Positions 1 to 5,243 of a stretch of 5,243 nucleotides of DNA are shown here, piece after piece. Numbering within the stretch: position 1 is the first letter of the stretch; every line of letters starts with the position of its first letter. The notes beneath the pieces are model-generated. The model was not told the DNA's origin, did no database searches, and saw only the letters and a program-made list of their open reading frames with translations. Location of the stretch: assembly GCA_028699365.1 (NCBI GenBank), contig JAQVUQ010000217.1, positions 1 through 5,243 of the forward strand, in the 5' to 3' direction. A program made the translations under genes and the position numbers. This stretch comes from a bacterium. GTDB taxonomy: Bacteria; UBP13; UBA5359.

Positions 1-157
1 CACGCGCGATCAAAACGCTAGCCAGCAGGTTAGTGAGCATCACTGTAATCTGTGGCAGTAAGGAAACTGCTGTATCCTCTATACCCTTATGGGAATTGCG
101 TATGATATCCTTTATCGAATTGCCTGAGTATATCAATCGCTTACAAGCGATTTCCAT
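1..157 (-). CDS. Wzx-like polysaccharide flippase, N-terminal fragment
   Basis: This is an open frame of 52 codons with no stop, running off the left edge, so only the N-terminus is seen. It begins with a polar, basic segment of about 28 residues (MEIACKRLIYSGNSIKDIIR, then NSHKGIED). A first membrane helix follows at about residues 30-50 and ends in LLASVLIAR. A helix ending in (I/L)-A-R just before a glycine-rich turn is typical of helix 1 in Wzx/PST flippases of the MOP superfamily, which move lipid-linked oligosaccharides across the membrane. The ATG at 157 has AAGGA nine bases upstream. An in-frame ATG at 166 is a possible alternative start (AAGGGA six bases upstream), and a TAA directly before GGA-ATG rules out anything longer. 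The gene follows the second membrane protein by 61 bases with no terminator between, so it is probably co-transcribed. That the gene is real is fairly sure; the flippase call rests on about 50 residues and could be another multi-pass membrane protein. Confidence 0.6.
   Translation of the reverse strand, partial: MEIACKRLIYSGNSIKDIIRNSHKGIEDTAVSLLPQITVMLTNLLASVLIAR
135..152. repeat. 18-bp near-perfect palindrome inside flippase codons 2-8
   Basis: The plus strand reads AATCGCTT-AC-AAGCGATT: two 8-base arms around a 2-base centre. In the transcript it could fold into a 7-bp stem with a 4-base loop, a few bases after the flippase start codon. It could affect translation initiation or be a protein-binding site, but a chance palindrome within codons is also possible. 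No second copy was noticed in the window. Confidence 0.4.
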
Positions 158-166
158 ATTACACAT

Positions 167-171
167 TCCTT
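167..171 (-). promoter_or_regulatory. Shine-Dalgarno AAGGA of the flippase gene
   Basis: AAGGA lies nine bases before the ATG at 157 and directly abuts the alternative in-frame ATG at 166. This makes 157 the better start. A second purine run, AAGGGA at 173-178, would serve the ATG at 166, so both starts may be used. The encoded proteins would differ by three residues (MCN). Confidence 0.5.
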
Positions 172-218
172 ATCCCTTGGTAAAAAATCACCTTGCGCGT
201 TTCTATCACAGATGTTTA

Positions 219-2024
219 TTACCGAACCTCAAGAGTTATTTTCCTTTTAGCCTCGTAATATCCCTTCCCATCAGCCCCAATAACCTTAAAGGATAACGTA
301 TGCCGCCCCTTACCCGCCACACTAGAGGAAAATATTGCCGCAAAGCCGGAGTAAGCATAATCGTCATTACCAAGCGATTGCGCTACATCCTCCCGGTATC
401 GCGCGTAAAGCGCAGGAATATTGATACGATCGTCCACCGCCACATAAACCCCGCTGGCGCATTTACCCAGCTTTTCATCTATTGCCCAGCCGGTTATCTG
501 TATATCCCGGACATCGCCGGCAATCGTAATTACAGCATTTCCATTATCTGATAGCGAGATATCATTAAGCATATCCGCATAGAACAGGTCAGCCTGTCCA
601 TTACAAACCTCAGGCAATTTAATAAAGGGTTCACTGAAAACGTTGAGACGATATCGCTCCAGAATAGAAGCTCTATCCATGACAACATCAGGTGCCGGAT
701 AGTAGTTGGTAAGCGCATTATCACTTTGGTAGCGATAGTTCTTAATGCAATAGCTCATTATATCGTAATTTGTGGCTTTTACTGCGGTAGCTCTCAATAC
801 CATAGTGTACCCGATAGCCATACTGAAAAAGACATACAAAAGAATAAAACCGTATATGAAATTACTGAACCGCTTTTTTTCTCTCACAAATGAAAATGCT
901 GCCATATACAGCCCGGCTATGCCGAGATACGTTATAGTAACGTATCGGGAAGCCAACGCCTGTTCAGGACCAAAGCCGGATCTGCCGACGGCCATGACCA
1001 GTGAAGAAATAAGAGAAAACAGGATCAACGGCAATGCGATTCTAGCCCTGGAAGTAGAATAATGCTTCATATAATACGGGATCAGAAACAGATAACCGAT
1101 CAACAGCACCGCACCAACAGGAAGCACAAATTCTCCTATCGCCAGAGGTACTCCCACCGATCCCAGAACATAATTGATAAAATCCATGGGACTACGTAGA
1201 ATACTCAGAAGACTGGGATGTTGCGTCGGCTTAACATAGCCGTGGAAATAGCTCAAGCCAACAATAATCCCTGTAAGCCCCCAGATTCCCGCTGCCCTAT
1301 AATAGAAATTTTTCTTTTCCACATCCGCAGCTCTACCTTCCAGAAACAACTGCAGCAGACCGACAGGCCAGACCATCATGCCGTTGGCAAAGGAGAAGGT
1401 TGCGCCTATGGCGGAAGCCAATGCCAGGAGGAAACGATTACGAGAGCTGTTCAGCGTATCCAGCAAATATACCGCAGCCAGAAAGAAAAACGTCAGCATG
1501 AATATCTGTATCTGCCAGCCCCACAGGATATTGCCGCTCTGTTTCAGACTGAAGACGAGAAGGCTAATGGGGACAAAGGCCCAAAGCGATGATTCGCCTG
1601 TGCCGAATATCCGCCTGTAGACAAGAAAGAATACATATCCCGTCAGGCACATGACGAACAAGCCGAAATACATCTCAGCCACGTTATTGTAATGGGTAAG
1701 CAGGGCCAGAACAGCCATGACAGCACGGGGGAAAATCAAACGATGCTCGTTATGCTGGGCAAAAAAATCGCCAAAGCTCAGATGGCCGGTATACATTTTC
1801 TCCAGAAAAGGGACGAAATCCCATTGATCGGCAAAGGCAACGTTTGCTCCAAAATATTTAATAAAGAAGAGAACTACCACAGCAGGAAATACGGTTAAAA
1901 GAAGTATGATCAACTTTCTGACGCGCGGCGTCAGCATTGTGTCCAGCGCTGACGGCTTATCAGTCTGCCGTTCAGGCTGCAGGCTGACGACAACGGTTTT
2001 GCGCCCTTTTGTTTTTGTCCCCAA
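219..2024 (-). CDS. Multi-pass membrane protein, GT-C-like, with C-terminal beta-rich domain
   Basis: 601 residues. A basic cytoplasmic tail of about 35 residues leads into a first helix (about 37-58). A probable outside loop follows with DQWDF (66-70) and QHNEHR (90-95), then about ten further hydrophobic segments up to about residue 410; GWQIQIF (169-175) and ASRY (358-361) lie between them. An acidic motif in the first outer loop is the hallmark of GT-C glycosyltransferases, which use polyprenyl-phosphate sugars outside the membrane; that activity is inferred here. After the last helix come about 190 soluble residues. The final ~110 look like a compact beta domain with GWAIDE (512-517), ASGVYVAVD (523-531), PALYARYREDVA (537-548), YSGF (558-561) and HTLSFKV (575-581), resembling C-terminal domains I recall on large cell-surface and glycosyltransferase proteins. 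The start is TTG, chosen for the strong Shine-Dalgarno eight bases upstream; the next in-frame ATG (1937, residue 30) has none. Its own promoter lies in the gap before it. Substrate unknown. Confidence 0.85.
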   Translation of the reverse strand: MGTKTKGRKTVVVSLQPERQTDKPSALDTMLTPRVRKLIILLLTVFPAVVVLFFIKYFGANVAFADQWDFVPFLEKMYTGHLSFGDFFAQHNEHRLIFPRAVMAVLALLTHYNNVAEMYFGLFVMCLTGYVFFLVYRRIFGTGESSLWAFVPISLLVFSLKQSGNILWGWQIQIFMLTFFFLAAVYLLDTLNSSRNRFLLALASAIGATFSFANGMMVWPVGLLQLFLEGRAADVEKKNFYYRAAGIWGLTGIIVGLSYFHGYVKPTQHPSLLSILRSPMDFINYVLGSVGVPLAIGEFVLPVGAVLLIGYLFLIPYYMKHYSTSRARIALPLILFSLISSLVMAVGRSGFGPEQALASRYVTITYLGIAGLYMAAFSFVREKKRFSNFIYGFILLYVFFSMAIGYTMVLRATAVKATNYDIMSYCIKNYRYQSDNALTNYYPAPDVVMDRASILERYRLNVFSEPFIKLPEVCNGQADLFYADMLNDISLSDNGNAVITIAGDVRDIQITGWAIDEKLGKCASGVYVAVDDRINIPALYARYREDVAQSLGNDDYAYSGFAAIFSSSVAGKGRHTLSFKVIGADGKGYYEAKRKITLEVR

Positions 2025-2032
2025 TATATCCG

Positions 2033-2041
2033 CCTCCCCCC
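2033..2041 (-). promoter_or_regulatory. Strong Shine-Dalgarno deciding the TTG start at 2024
   Basis: On the minus strand GGGGGGAGG ends eight bases before TTG (spacer CGGATATA). This is the strongest ribosome binding site in the window and is the reason for preferring the TTG over the ATG at codon 30, which has no such sequence. A strong site with a weak start codon is a common way to set moderate translation. Confidence 0.75.
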
Positions 2042-2046
2042 GACAG

Positions 2047-2076
2047 ATTATACCATTATGTATCAGAGCATACCAA
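2047..2076 (-). promoter_or_regulatory. Predicted sigma-70/sigma-A promoter with extended -10
   Basis: Reading the minus strand, TTGGTA (2076-2071, four of six matches to TTGACA) is followed by an 18-base spacer and a perfect TATAAT (2052-2047). The spacer ends in TGG, so the -10 is the extended form TGnTATAAT. Transcription would start near the G residues at 2041-2040, giving a leader of only about 16 bases that is almost all Shine-Dalgarno. A TTGTCA at 2082-2077 fits the -35 consensus better but is 24 bases from the -10, which is too far. The promoter would drive the second membrane protein and the flippase apart from the upstream genes. No operator was recognised. Confidence 0.6.
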
Positions 2077-2106
2077 TGACAAATAAGCCTTTATTAGAGG
2101 AATGAT

Positions 2107-3450
2107 TCAGCGCCTCAAAAATTGTGTATCATGCCAATCCCATAATCTTTCCGGACAACAATCTACGTTAACCGGAGTGCTGTTCCATGAAAAAACGCTC
2201 CAATCGTTAGCACCTCGATAATGCATGGCAAAGCTTATAAGTGCAAAAGCGATAAAGATGCTTGAGAATAAGTATTTACTCGTCGGGTTGCTTTGCCTGA
2301 TAGTAACAGCTATAGAGATTATAAAACACATAAAGTAGGGCATCATATCGGTAAAGAATCTGGGACCAAACGAATGTCCTCCCCACCAATGGCTGAATGA
2401 AGAGATCACAAACCAATGCAGTACGATTATGGTCACCAGCACAATATCCAGATCATCAAACCGCTTACTCTTGATTTTGTTCATTATTCCGTAAAGGGAA
2501 AACAGCAAAATCGGAGAAAACACAAACAGCCCTCTAGCCGGACTGATAAGATTCCCTGCCAATGCAGTAACAAAGACCATATTATCTCCTATTCGCTGAG
2601 GCAGGTAATACGGCGACAAAATACTATGATAAACAGATAAGTTAAACAGAATAAAAGGAACAGCCACCGCTATCATCCCTGTAAAGAACGGAATCAGATG
2701 CTTCCTGTATTTGATTGCTACAAAGCAAGAAAAAGCAACAATGGATATACTATTAGTAGGGCGTATAACATAAGAGAAAAGCAGTGGTATTCCAGCAAAC
2801 TGTATTAGCGTCGGCTTTTCCCTTGCACGAATAAATAAATATAGTGTCACGGATAGCATGAGCATAGATGGTCCATGCTGCCATAGTGCCCTGCTGGCCG
2901 TAGACCATGCCGGTGTACAAAAAGCAAATATCAATGCTATCACTACAGATAAATATAGATCCGTGAAGCAACAAGCAATAAAAAATACAACAACGGCTAC
3001 AAGGGCGGTCAAAACAGATGCGATAATAAGTTCTACACCCTGATATAATGCTAAGACATCTAATTTATCGATGGATCTGTGGCTACGACTTCTAATGTAT
3101 TCACTCAATTTCGGTATAGCATCAAAGATCGAGTTCAAACATCTATCGATAAACCACACGCCAGGAACAGCCAGCAACGGTGTACCAACCGGAAATATAC
3201 TATAGTAATGACCGTTTACTAATTCAACCCCGCAATAATCAAACGCTTTCAGCCTCTCACCATACTCATCCAAGTCGGTATTACCCTCCCTGACTATACT
3301 GAGAGCTATAGGCACAGACCAAAGAGAATCGAACGAGGTTACATTCCTACTTAAAACATAGCTGCAGGAAACTAAGATAAAAATTGCCAATGCAACTACA
3401 TATCTGTTACACAAGCTACGCTTGCAAACAGATATTAAAGTAATATTCAT
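2107..3450 (-). CDS. Multi-pass membrane protein, GT-C/PMT-like glycosyltransferase candidate
   Basis: 447 residues from ATG, with a short basic N-tail, a first helix (about 16-34) and about ten more hydrophobic segments. The loop after helix 1 carries SFDSLWSVPIALSIVREGNT followed by DLDEY (59-63), so acidic residues sit where GT-C enzymes place their catalytic Asp. Further marks are FPVGTPLLAVPG (86-97), SPARGLFVFSPILLFSLYG (303-321), WWGGHSFGPRFFTDMMP (355-371) and the tail ERLWDWHDTQFLRR (434-447). I recall this pattern from bacterial membrane proteins loosely grouped with mannosyltransferase-like GT39 proteins. Transfer of a sugar from a polyprenyl-phosphate donor outside the membrane is inferred; donor and acceptor are unknown. 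A TTG at 3504 would add 18 residues but overlaps the kinase gene and lacks a Shine-Dalgarno; ATG 3450 has GGGGG eight bases upstream and puts the helix near the terminus. The gene is clearly poorer in GC than the two genes before it, which suggests separate acquisition. Confidence 0.85.
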   Translation of the reverse strand: MNITLISVCKRSLCNRYVVALAIFILVSCSYVLSRNVTSFDSLWSVPIALSIVREGNTDLDEYGERLKAFDYCGVELVNGHYYSIFPVGTPLLAVPGVWFIDRCLNSIFDAIPKLSEYIRSRSHRSIDKLDVLALYQGVELIIASVLTALVAVVVFFIACCFTDLYLSVVIALIFAFCTPAWSTASRALWQHGPSMLMLSVTLYLFIRAREKPTLIQFAGIPLLFSYVIRPTNSISIVAFSCFVAIKYRKHLIPFFTGMIAVAVPFILFNLSVYHSILSPYYLPQRIGDNMVFVTALAGNLISPARGLFVFSPILLFSLYGIMNKIKSKRFDDLDIVLVTIIVLHWFVISSFSHWWGGHSFGPRFFTDMMPYFMCFIISIAVTIRQSNPTSKYLFSSIFIAFALISFAMHYRGANDWSVFSWNSTPVNVDCCPERLWDWHDTQFLRR

Positions 3451-3458
3451 ATTTACTT

Positions 3459-3463
3459 CCCCC
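3459..3463 (-). promoter_or_regulatory. G-rich ribosome binding site for the ATG at 3450
   Basis: GGGGG (within GGGGGAAG) lies eight bases before the ATG, in the 31-base gap after the kinase stop codon. It is an imperfect Shine-Dalgarno but well placed. The upstream TTG at 3504 has no comparable sequence, so this site decides the start. No promoter or terminator was seen in the gap, so the gene probably shares the kinase transcript. Confidence 0.5.
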
Positions 3464-3481
3464 AAACAGACAATTGTTACT

Positions 3482-4507
3482 TTATCGTATCCCCCCTGAA
3501 TCAACCACTAAGTCATTAACCATATCATTATTCATTAGCACCGCTCCCGCTGCCAGGGGGTCCAGCCCTACAAAATCCGTTGCTCCCGCCTGGGCCATGG
3601 CAGCAGATGTTTTATCCGGGTCAAAGGTTAGGGCTATGACCGTTCCCCCGCCGCCGGCGCCGGCCAGTTTTGCCGCCACGGCTCCGCCGTCCATGGCTGC
3701 GCTTATCAGGCAGTCTACCTCCGGACCGGACGCGCTTAGCCGGTCCTGAAGAGCATGATTCTCCTTCATAAGAAGGGCAAGACGCTTCCAATCCTCTTCC
3801 AGCAGCGCTCTCTTGCCCTCACGCGCAATGGCCGCAATCCTGTTATAAGCGCTTACCACGACAGAATCGCCCTCCATCCAGCGCTCGCGCAAAGGACGGT
3901 GCACATCGCCGGAGACATGACTGGCCCCGGTATGCGCAATCACAAACGGCAACCGCTCTATCTTTGTGCCCAGCGGCTCAACCGTGCCGTAATCCTCTTC
4001 ATCCCATTCGCGGTAATGCTCCTTGCCGCGAAAATCCAGATAGTTCAACCCGCCAAAGGCGGTCATATAAGCATCCTGGTAACCGCACTGCATCTTCATG
4101 TGGTTCAGTTCCACGGATCTGTTGATTTCAGCAAACATGTAATTGTTGACTTTGATATCCAGATAAGCCATAACAGCCCTGAGCAGCGCCGACAGCACGG
4201 CCGTAGAGCCGGCCAGTCCGGCCTGCCGGGGGATATCGGTGGCGATGGTGATATGCAGCTTTCTGTCATAAAGGTTGAAAAAGCGCAGAACAGACCTGGC
4301 GATATCGAAGGAATCGCCTCTGTTGCGGTAATCATCCGGTATATGCAGTACGCACTGCCGGCCTTCGTTCTCGATAACGGTCTTTTCAGCTTCAGCCAGC
4401 GTGACCTTCGCCCGGCGATCGATGGCACAGGAGATCAGAGCCCCGCCGTATCCGTCCGTAGGATTGCCTACTATGCCCGCTCTTCCCGGGGCACTGGCGT
4501 ATATCAT
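3482..4507 (-). CDS. GHMP-family sugar-1-kinase, glucuronokinase-like
   Basis: 341 residues, a full GHMP kinase, cytoplasmic with no signal or membrane segment. Motif 1 is SAPGRAGIVGNPTDGYGG (5-22). Motif 2, the ATP phosphate loop, is IPRQAGLAGSTAV (92-104), with A-G-S-T in place of the commoner G-S-S-A. CGYQD (141-145) followed by FGGLNYLDF gives D145 as likely catalytic base. Motif 3 is KLAGAGGGG (280-288). From memory, plant glucuronokinases share the GNPSD form of motif 1, the RQxGLxGS loop, GLQD before GGLxYxDF, and a V-H-x-x-x-R-x-R-W-x-x-G-D stretch; here SGDVHRPLRERWMEGD (199-214) matches closely. The expected reaction is ATP-dependent phosphorylation of glucuronate, or a related sugar, at C1. 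Its start codon overlaps the stop of the GalU-like gene, which could activate the product to a UDP-sugar. Heptose kinases (HddA) and galactokinases are alternatives but fit motif 1 less well. Family is certain; the substrate is inferred from memory of homologues. Confidence 0.9.
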   Translation of the reverse strand: MIYASAPGRAGIVGNPTDGYGGALISCAIDRRAKVTLAEAEKTVIENEGRQCVLHIPDDYRNRGDSFDIARSVLRFFNLYDRKLHITIATDIPRQAGLAGSTAVLSALLRAVMAYLDIKVNNYMFAEINRSVELNHMKMQCGYQDAYMTAFGGLNYLDFRGKEHYREWDEEDYGTVEPLGTKIERLPFVIAHTGASHVSGDVHRPLRERWMEGDSVVVSAYNRIAAIAREGKRALLEEDWKRLALLMKENHALQDRLSASGPEVDCLISAAMDGGAVAAKLAGAGGGGTVIALTFDPDKTSAAMAQAGATDFVGLDPLAAGAVLMNNDMVNDLVVDSGGIR

Positions 4508-5243
4508 CTCCAGGTGGTCTCCTTGCCCATGCTGCGATTGATGTACTGACGCAGGCTGTATCCGTATTTTTCATCCCTGAGGGCAAAATCCAGAAAAGCC
4601 TTGTAGTAGCTCTCCATATTGCCGATGTCGTAGCGACGCTGCCCGCCGGCCATTCTGACGGCATAGCCCTGCTTGCCCTGTTTAAGGAGAATGCGCACGG
4701 CATTGGTGAGTTGTATCTCCCCCCGGCTGTCCGGCAGCGTGCTCTGTAAAGCATCGTAGATGGAGGCATCGAAGATATATCTGGCGGCAATGGCCAGATT
4801 ACTGGGGGCCATCCCTACAGGCGGCTTCTCCACCAGATCGGTTATAGGATGAACGCCATCGCTCACTTCAGGGCCGATGGAGACTATGCCGTATTTACGA
4901 ACGTCTTCCGGCTCCACGTCTTCCACGGCTATGACAAAAGAGCACTTTTGATCCTCAAACACCCCTGTCATGCGCTCCAGCAAGGCAGCCGGACGCTCTT
5001 CAAAGATAACGGAATCGCCCAAAGCCACATAGAACGGCTCATCAGCCGTAAAATCTCTGCCGTAGCTTATGGCGTCACCCAGGCCGGAGGGATATCGCTG
5101 CCTGGTGTAAAAGAAAGTCTGTCCCAGCGCCTCAAAATCGATCTCTTCCAGCAGATCACCGTAATTGCCCATCTTGAGCATACGGTTCAACTCCACATCC
5201 GTATCGAAGTGATCCTCAATGGCCCGCTTCTTCTGACCGGTTA
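4504..5243 (-). CDS. galU: UTP-glucose-1-phosphate uridylyltransferase-like protein, N-terminus outside window
   Basis: 245 residues plus stop are visible, starting in mid-gene with TGQKKRAIEDHFD, the standard GalU stretch near residue 56. About 55 residues, including the N-terminal nucleotide-binding loop, therefore lie beyond the right edge, and the GTG at 5196 is an internal valine codon. Family marks in order, in visible numbering: RQRYPSGLGDAI (47-58), ALGDS (73-77, whose Asp should bind the metal), KYGIVSIG (116-123), DLVEKP (135-140), PSNLAI (146-151), GEIQLTNAV (174-182) and RRYDIGN (202-208). The reaction is UTP plus sugar-1-phosphate to UDP-sugar plus pyrophosphate, in the cytoplasm. 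Most GalU proteins have GDD or GDE where this one has GDS; the conserved first Asp is kept. The stop overlaps the kinase start as ATGA. That pairing leaves open whether the substrate is glucose-1-phosphate or glucuronate-1-phosphate; if the latter, the galU symbol would be misleading. Confidence 0.93.
   Translation of the reverse strand, partial: TGQKKRAIEDHFDTDVELNRMLKMGNYGDLLEEIDFEALGQTFFYTRQRYPSGLGDAISYGRDFTADEPFYVALGDSVIFEERPAALLERMTGVFEDQKCSFVIAVEDVEPEDVRKYGIVSIGPEVSDGVHPITDLVEKPPVGMAPSNLAIAARYIFDASIYDALQSTLPDSRGEIQLTNAVRILLKQGKQGYAVRMAGGQRRYDIGNMESYYKAFLDFALRDEKYGYSLRQYINRSMGKETTWR
4518..4524 (-). promoter_or_regulatory. Shine-Dalgarno of the kinase gene inside the GalU-like coding end
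   Basis: AAGGAGA on the minus strand lies ten bases before the kinase ATG at 4507, within the last codons of the GalU-like gene. With the ATGA stop/start overlap, this arrangement fits translational coupling, so the two proteins are probably made in similar amounts. Confidence 0.7.

Noticed and set aside
158-218. Possible promoter or terminator in the 61-base gap before the flippase
   Set aside because: A run of six T (GATTTTTTA) is present but no GC stem precedes it, and the best -10-like sequence (TGATAG) is poor; read-through from the upstream gene is simpler.
33-296. Plus-strand open frame of 87 codons near the left edge
   Set aside because: It overlaps both the flippase start and the end of the second membrane protein, begins at GTG with no Shine-Dalgarno, and has no family resemblance.
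1218-1620. Two overlapping plus-strand open frames opposite the second membrane protein
   Set aside because: Low-complexity polar translations antisense to clear membrane helices; shadows of the real gene.
2082-2099. Possible terminator hairpin after the first membrane protein (AATAA...TTATT)
   Set aside because: The stem is only about five A/T pairs with no GC core and no proper U tract, too weak for an intrinsic terminator.
3451-3504. TTG at 3504 as start of the first membrane protein
   Set aside because: It would overlap the kinase end, has no Shine-Dalgarno, and would add 18 residues without hydrophobic or family character; the ATG at 3450 has a placed G-rich site.
3645-3668. GC-rich, CCG-repetitive tract in the kinase gene
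   Set aside because: It encodes the glycine/alanine-rich GHMP motif 3 (AGAGGGG) and is explained by the protein sequence.
3755-4549. Long open frame (264 codons) on the plus strand opposite the kinase gene
   Set aside because: It is antisense to a kinase with complete family motifs, has no recognisable domain, and is explained by the high GC and codon pattern of the opposite strand.
4392-4790. Minus-strand open frame across the GalU-like/kinase junction in another frame
   Set aside because: It overlaps two genes with strong family motifs and its translation resembles no protein family.
5194-5196. GTG as start codon of the GalU-like gene
   Set aside because: The frame stays open upstream to the window edge and encodes the conserved KRAIEDHFD stretch, so the GTG is an internal valine.

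Overview
All five genes that can be supported lie on the minus strand and read from the right edge of the window to the left. In transcription order they are: a GalU-type sugar-1-phosphate nucleotidyltransferase (its first ~55 residues are outside the window); a GHMP-family sugar kinase that most resembles glucuronokinases; two unrelated multi-pass membrane proteins with the look of GT-C-type glycosyltransferases; and the first ~52 codons of a protein whose N-terminus looks like a Wzx-type polysaccharide flippase, cut by the left edge. No tRNA, rRNA, CRISPR array, insertion sequence or convincing intrinsic terminator was seen. No stretch over 300 bases lacks a gene; the longest gap is 82 bases.

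The layout suggests a surface-glycan locus. The GalU-like and kinase genes overlap by the four bases ATGA, so they are probably translationally coupled. Together they would phosphorylate a free sugar at C1 and then convert it to a UDP-sugar. If the kinase is a glucuronokinase, as its motifs suggest, the product would be UDP-glucuronate (inference). After a 31-base gap comes the first membrane protein. After an 82-base gap comes the second; this gap carries a good extended -10 promoter and a strong Shine-Dalgarno sequence in front of a TTG start. A 61-base gap then leads to the flippase start. The lower part (second membrane protein plus flippase) can therefore be transcribed from its own promoter as well as by read-through.

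The organism cannot be named. Purine-rich Shine-Dalgarno sequences, a TTG start and protein sequences of Firmicutes flavour suggest a Clostridia- or Negativicutes-like bacterium of intermediate GC, with low confidence. Base composition is uneven. On sampled lines, the nucleotidyltransferase and kinase genes are roughly 55-60% GC, the first membrane protein roughly 40-43%, and the second roughly 48%. Such a patchwork is usual for glycan loci that exchange genes by transfer.
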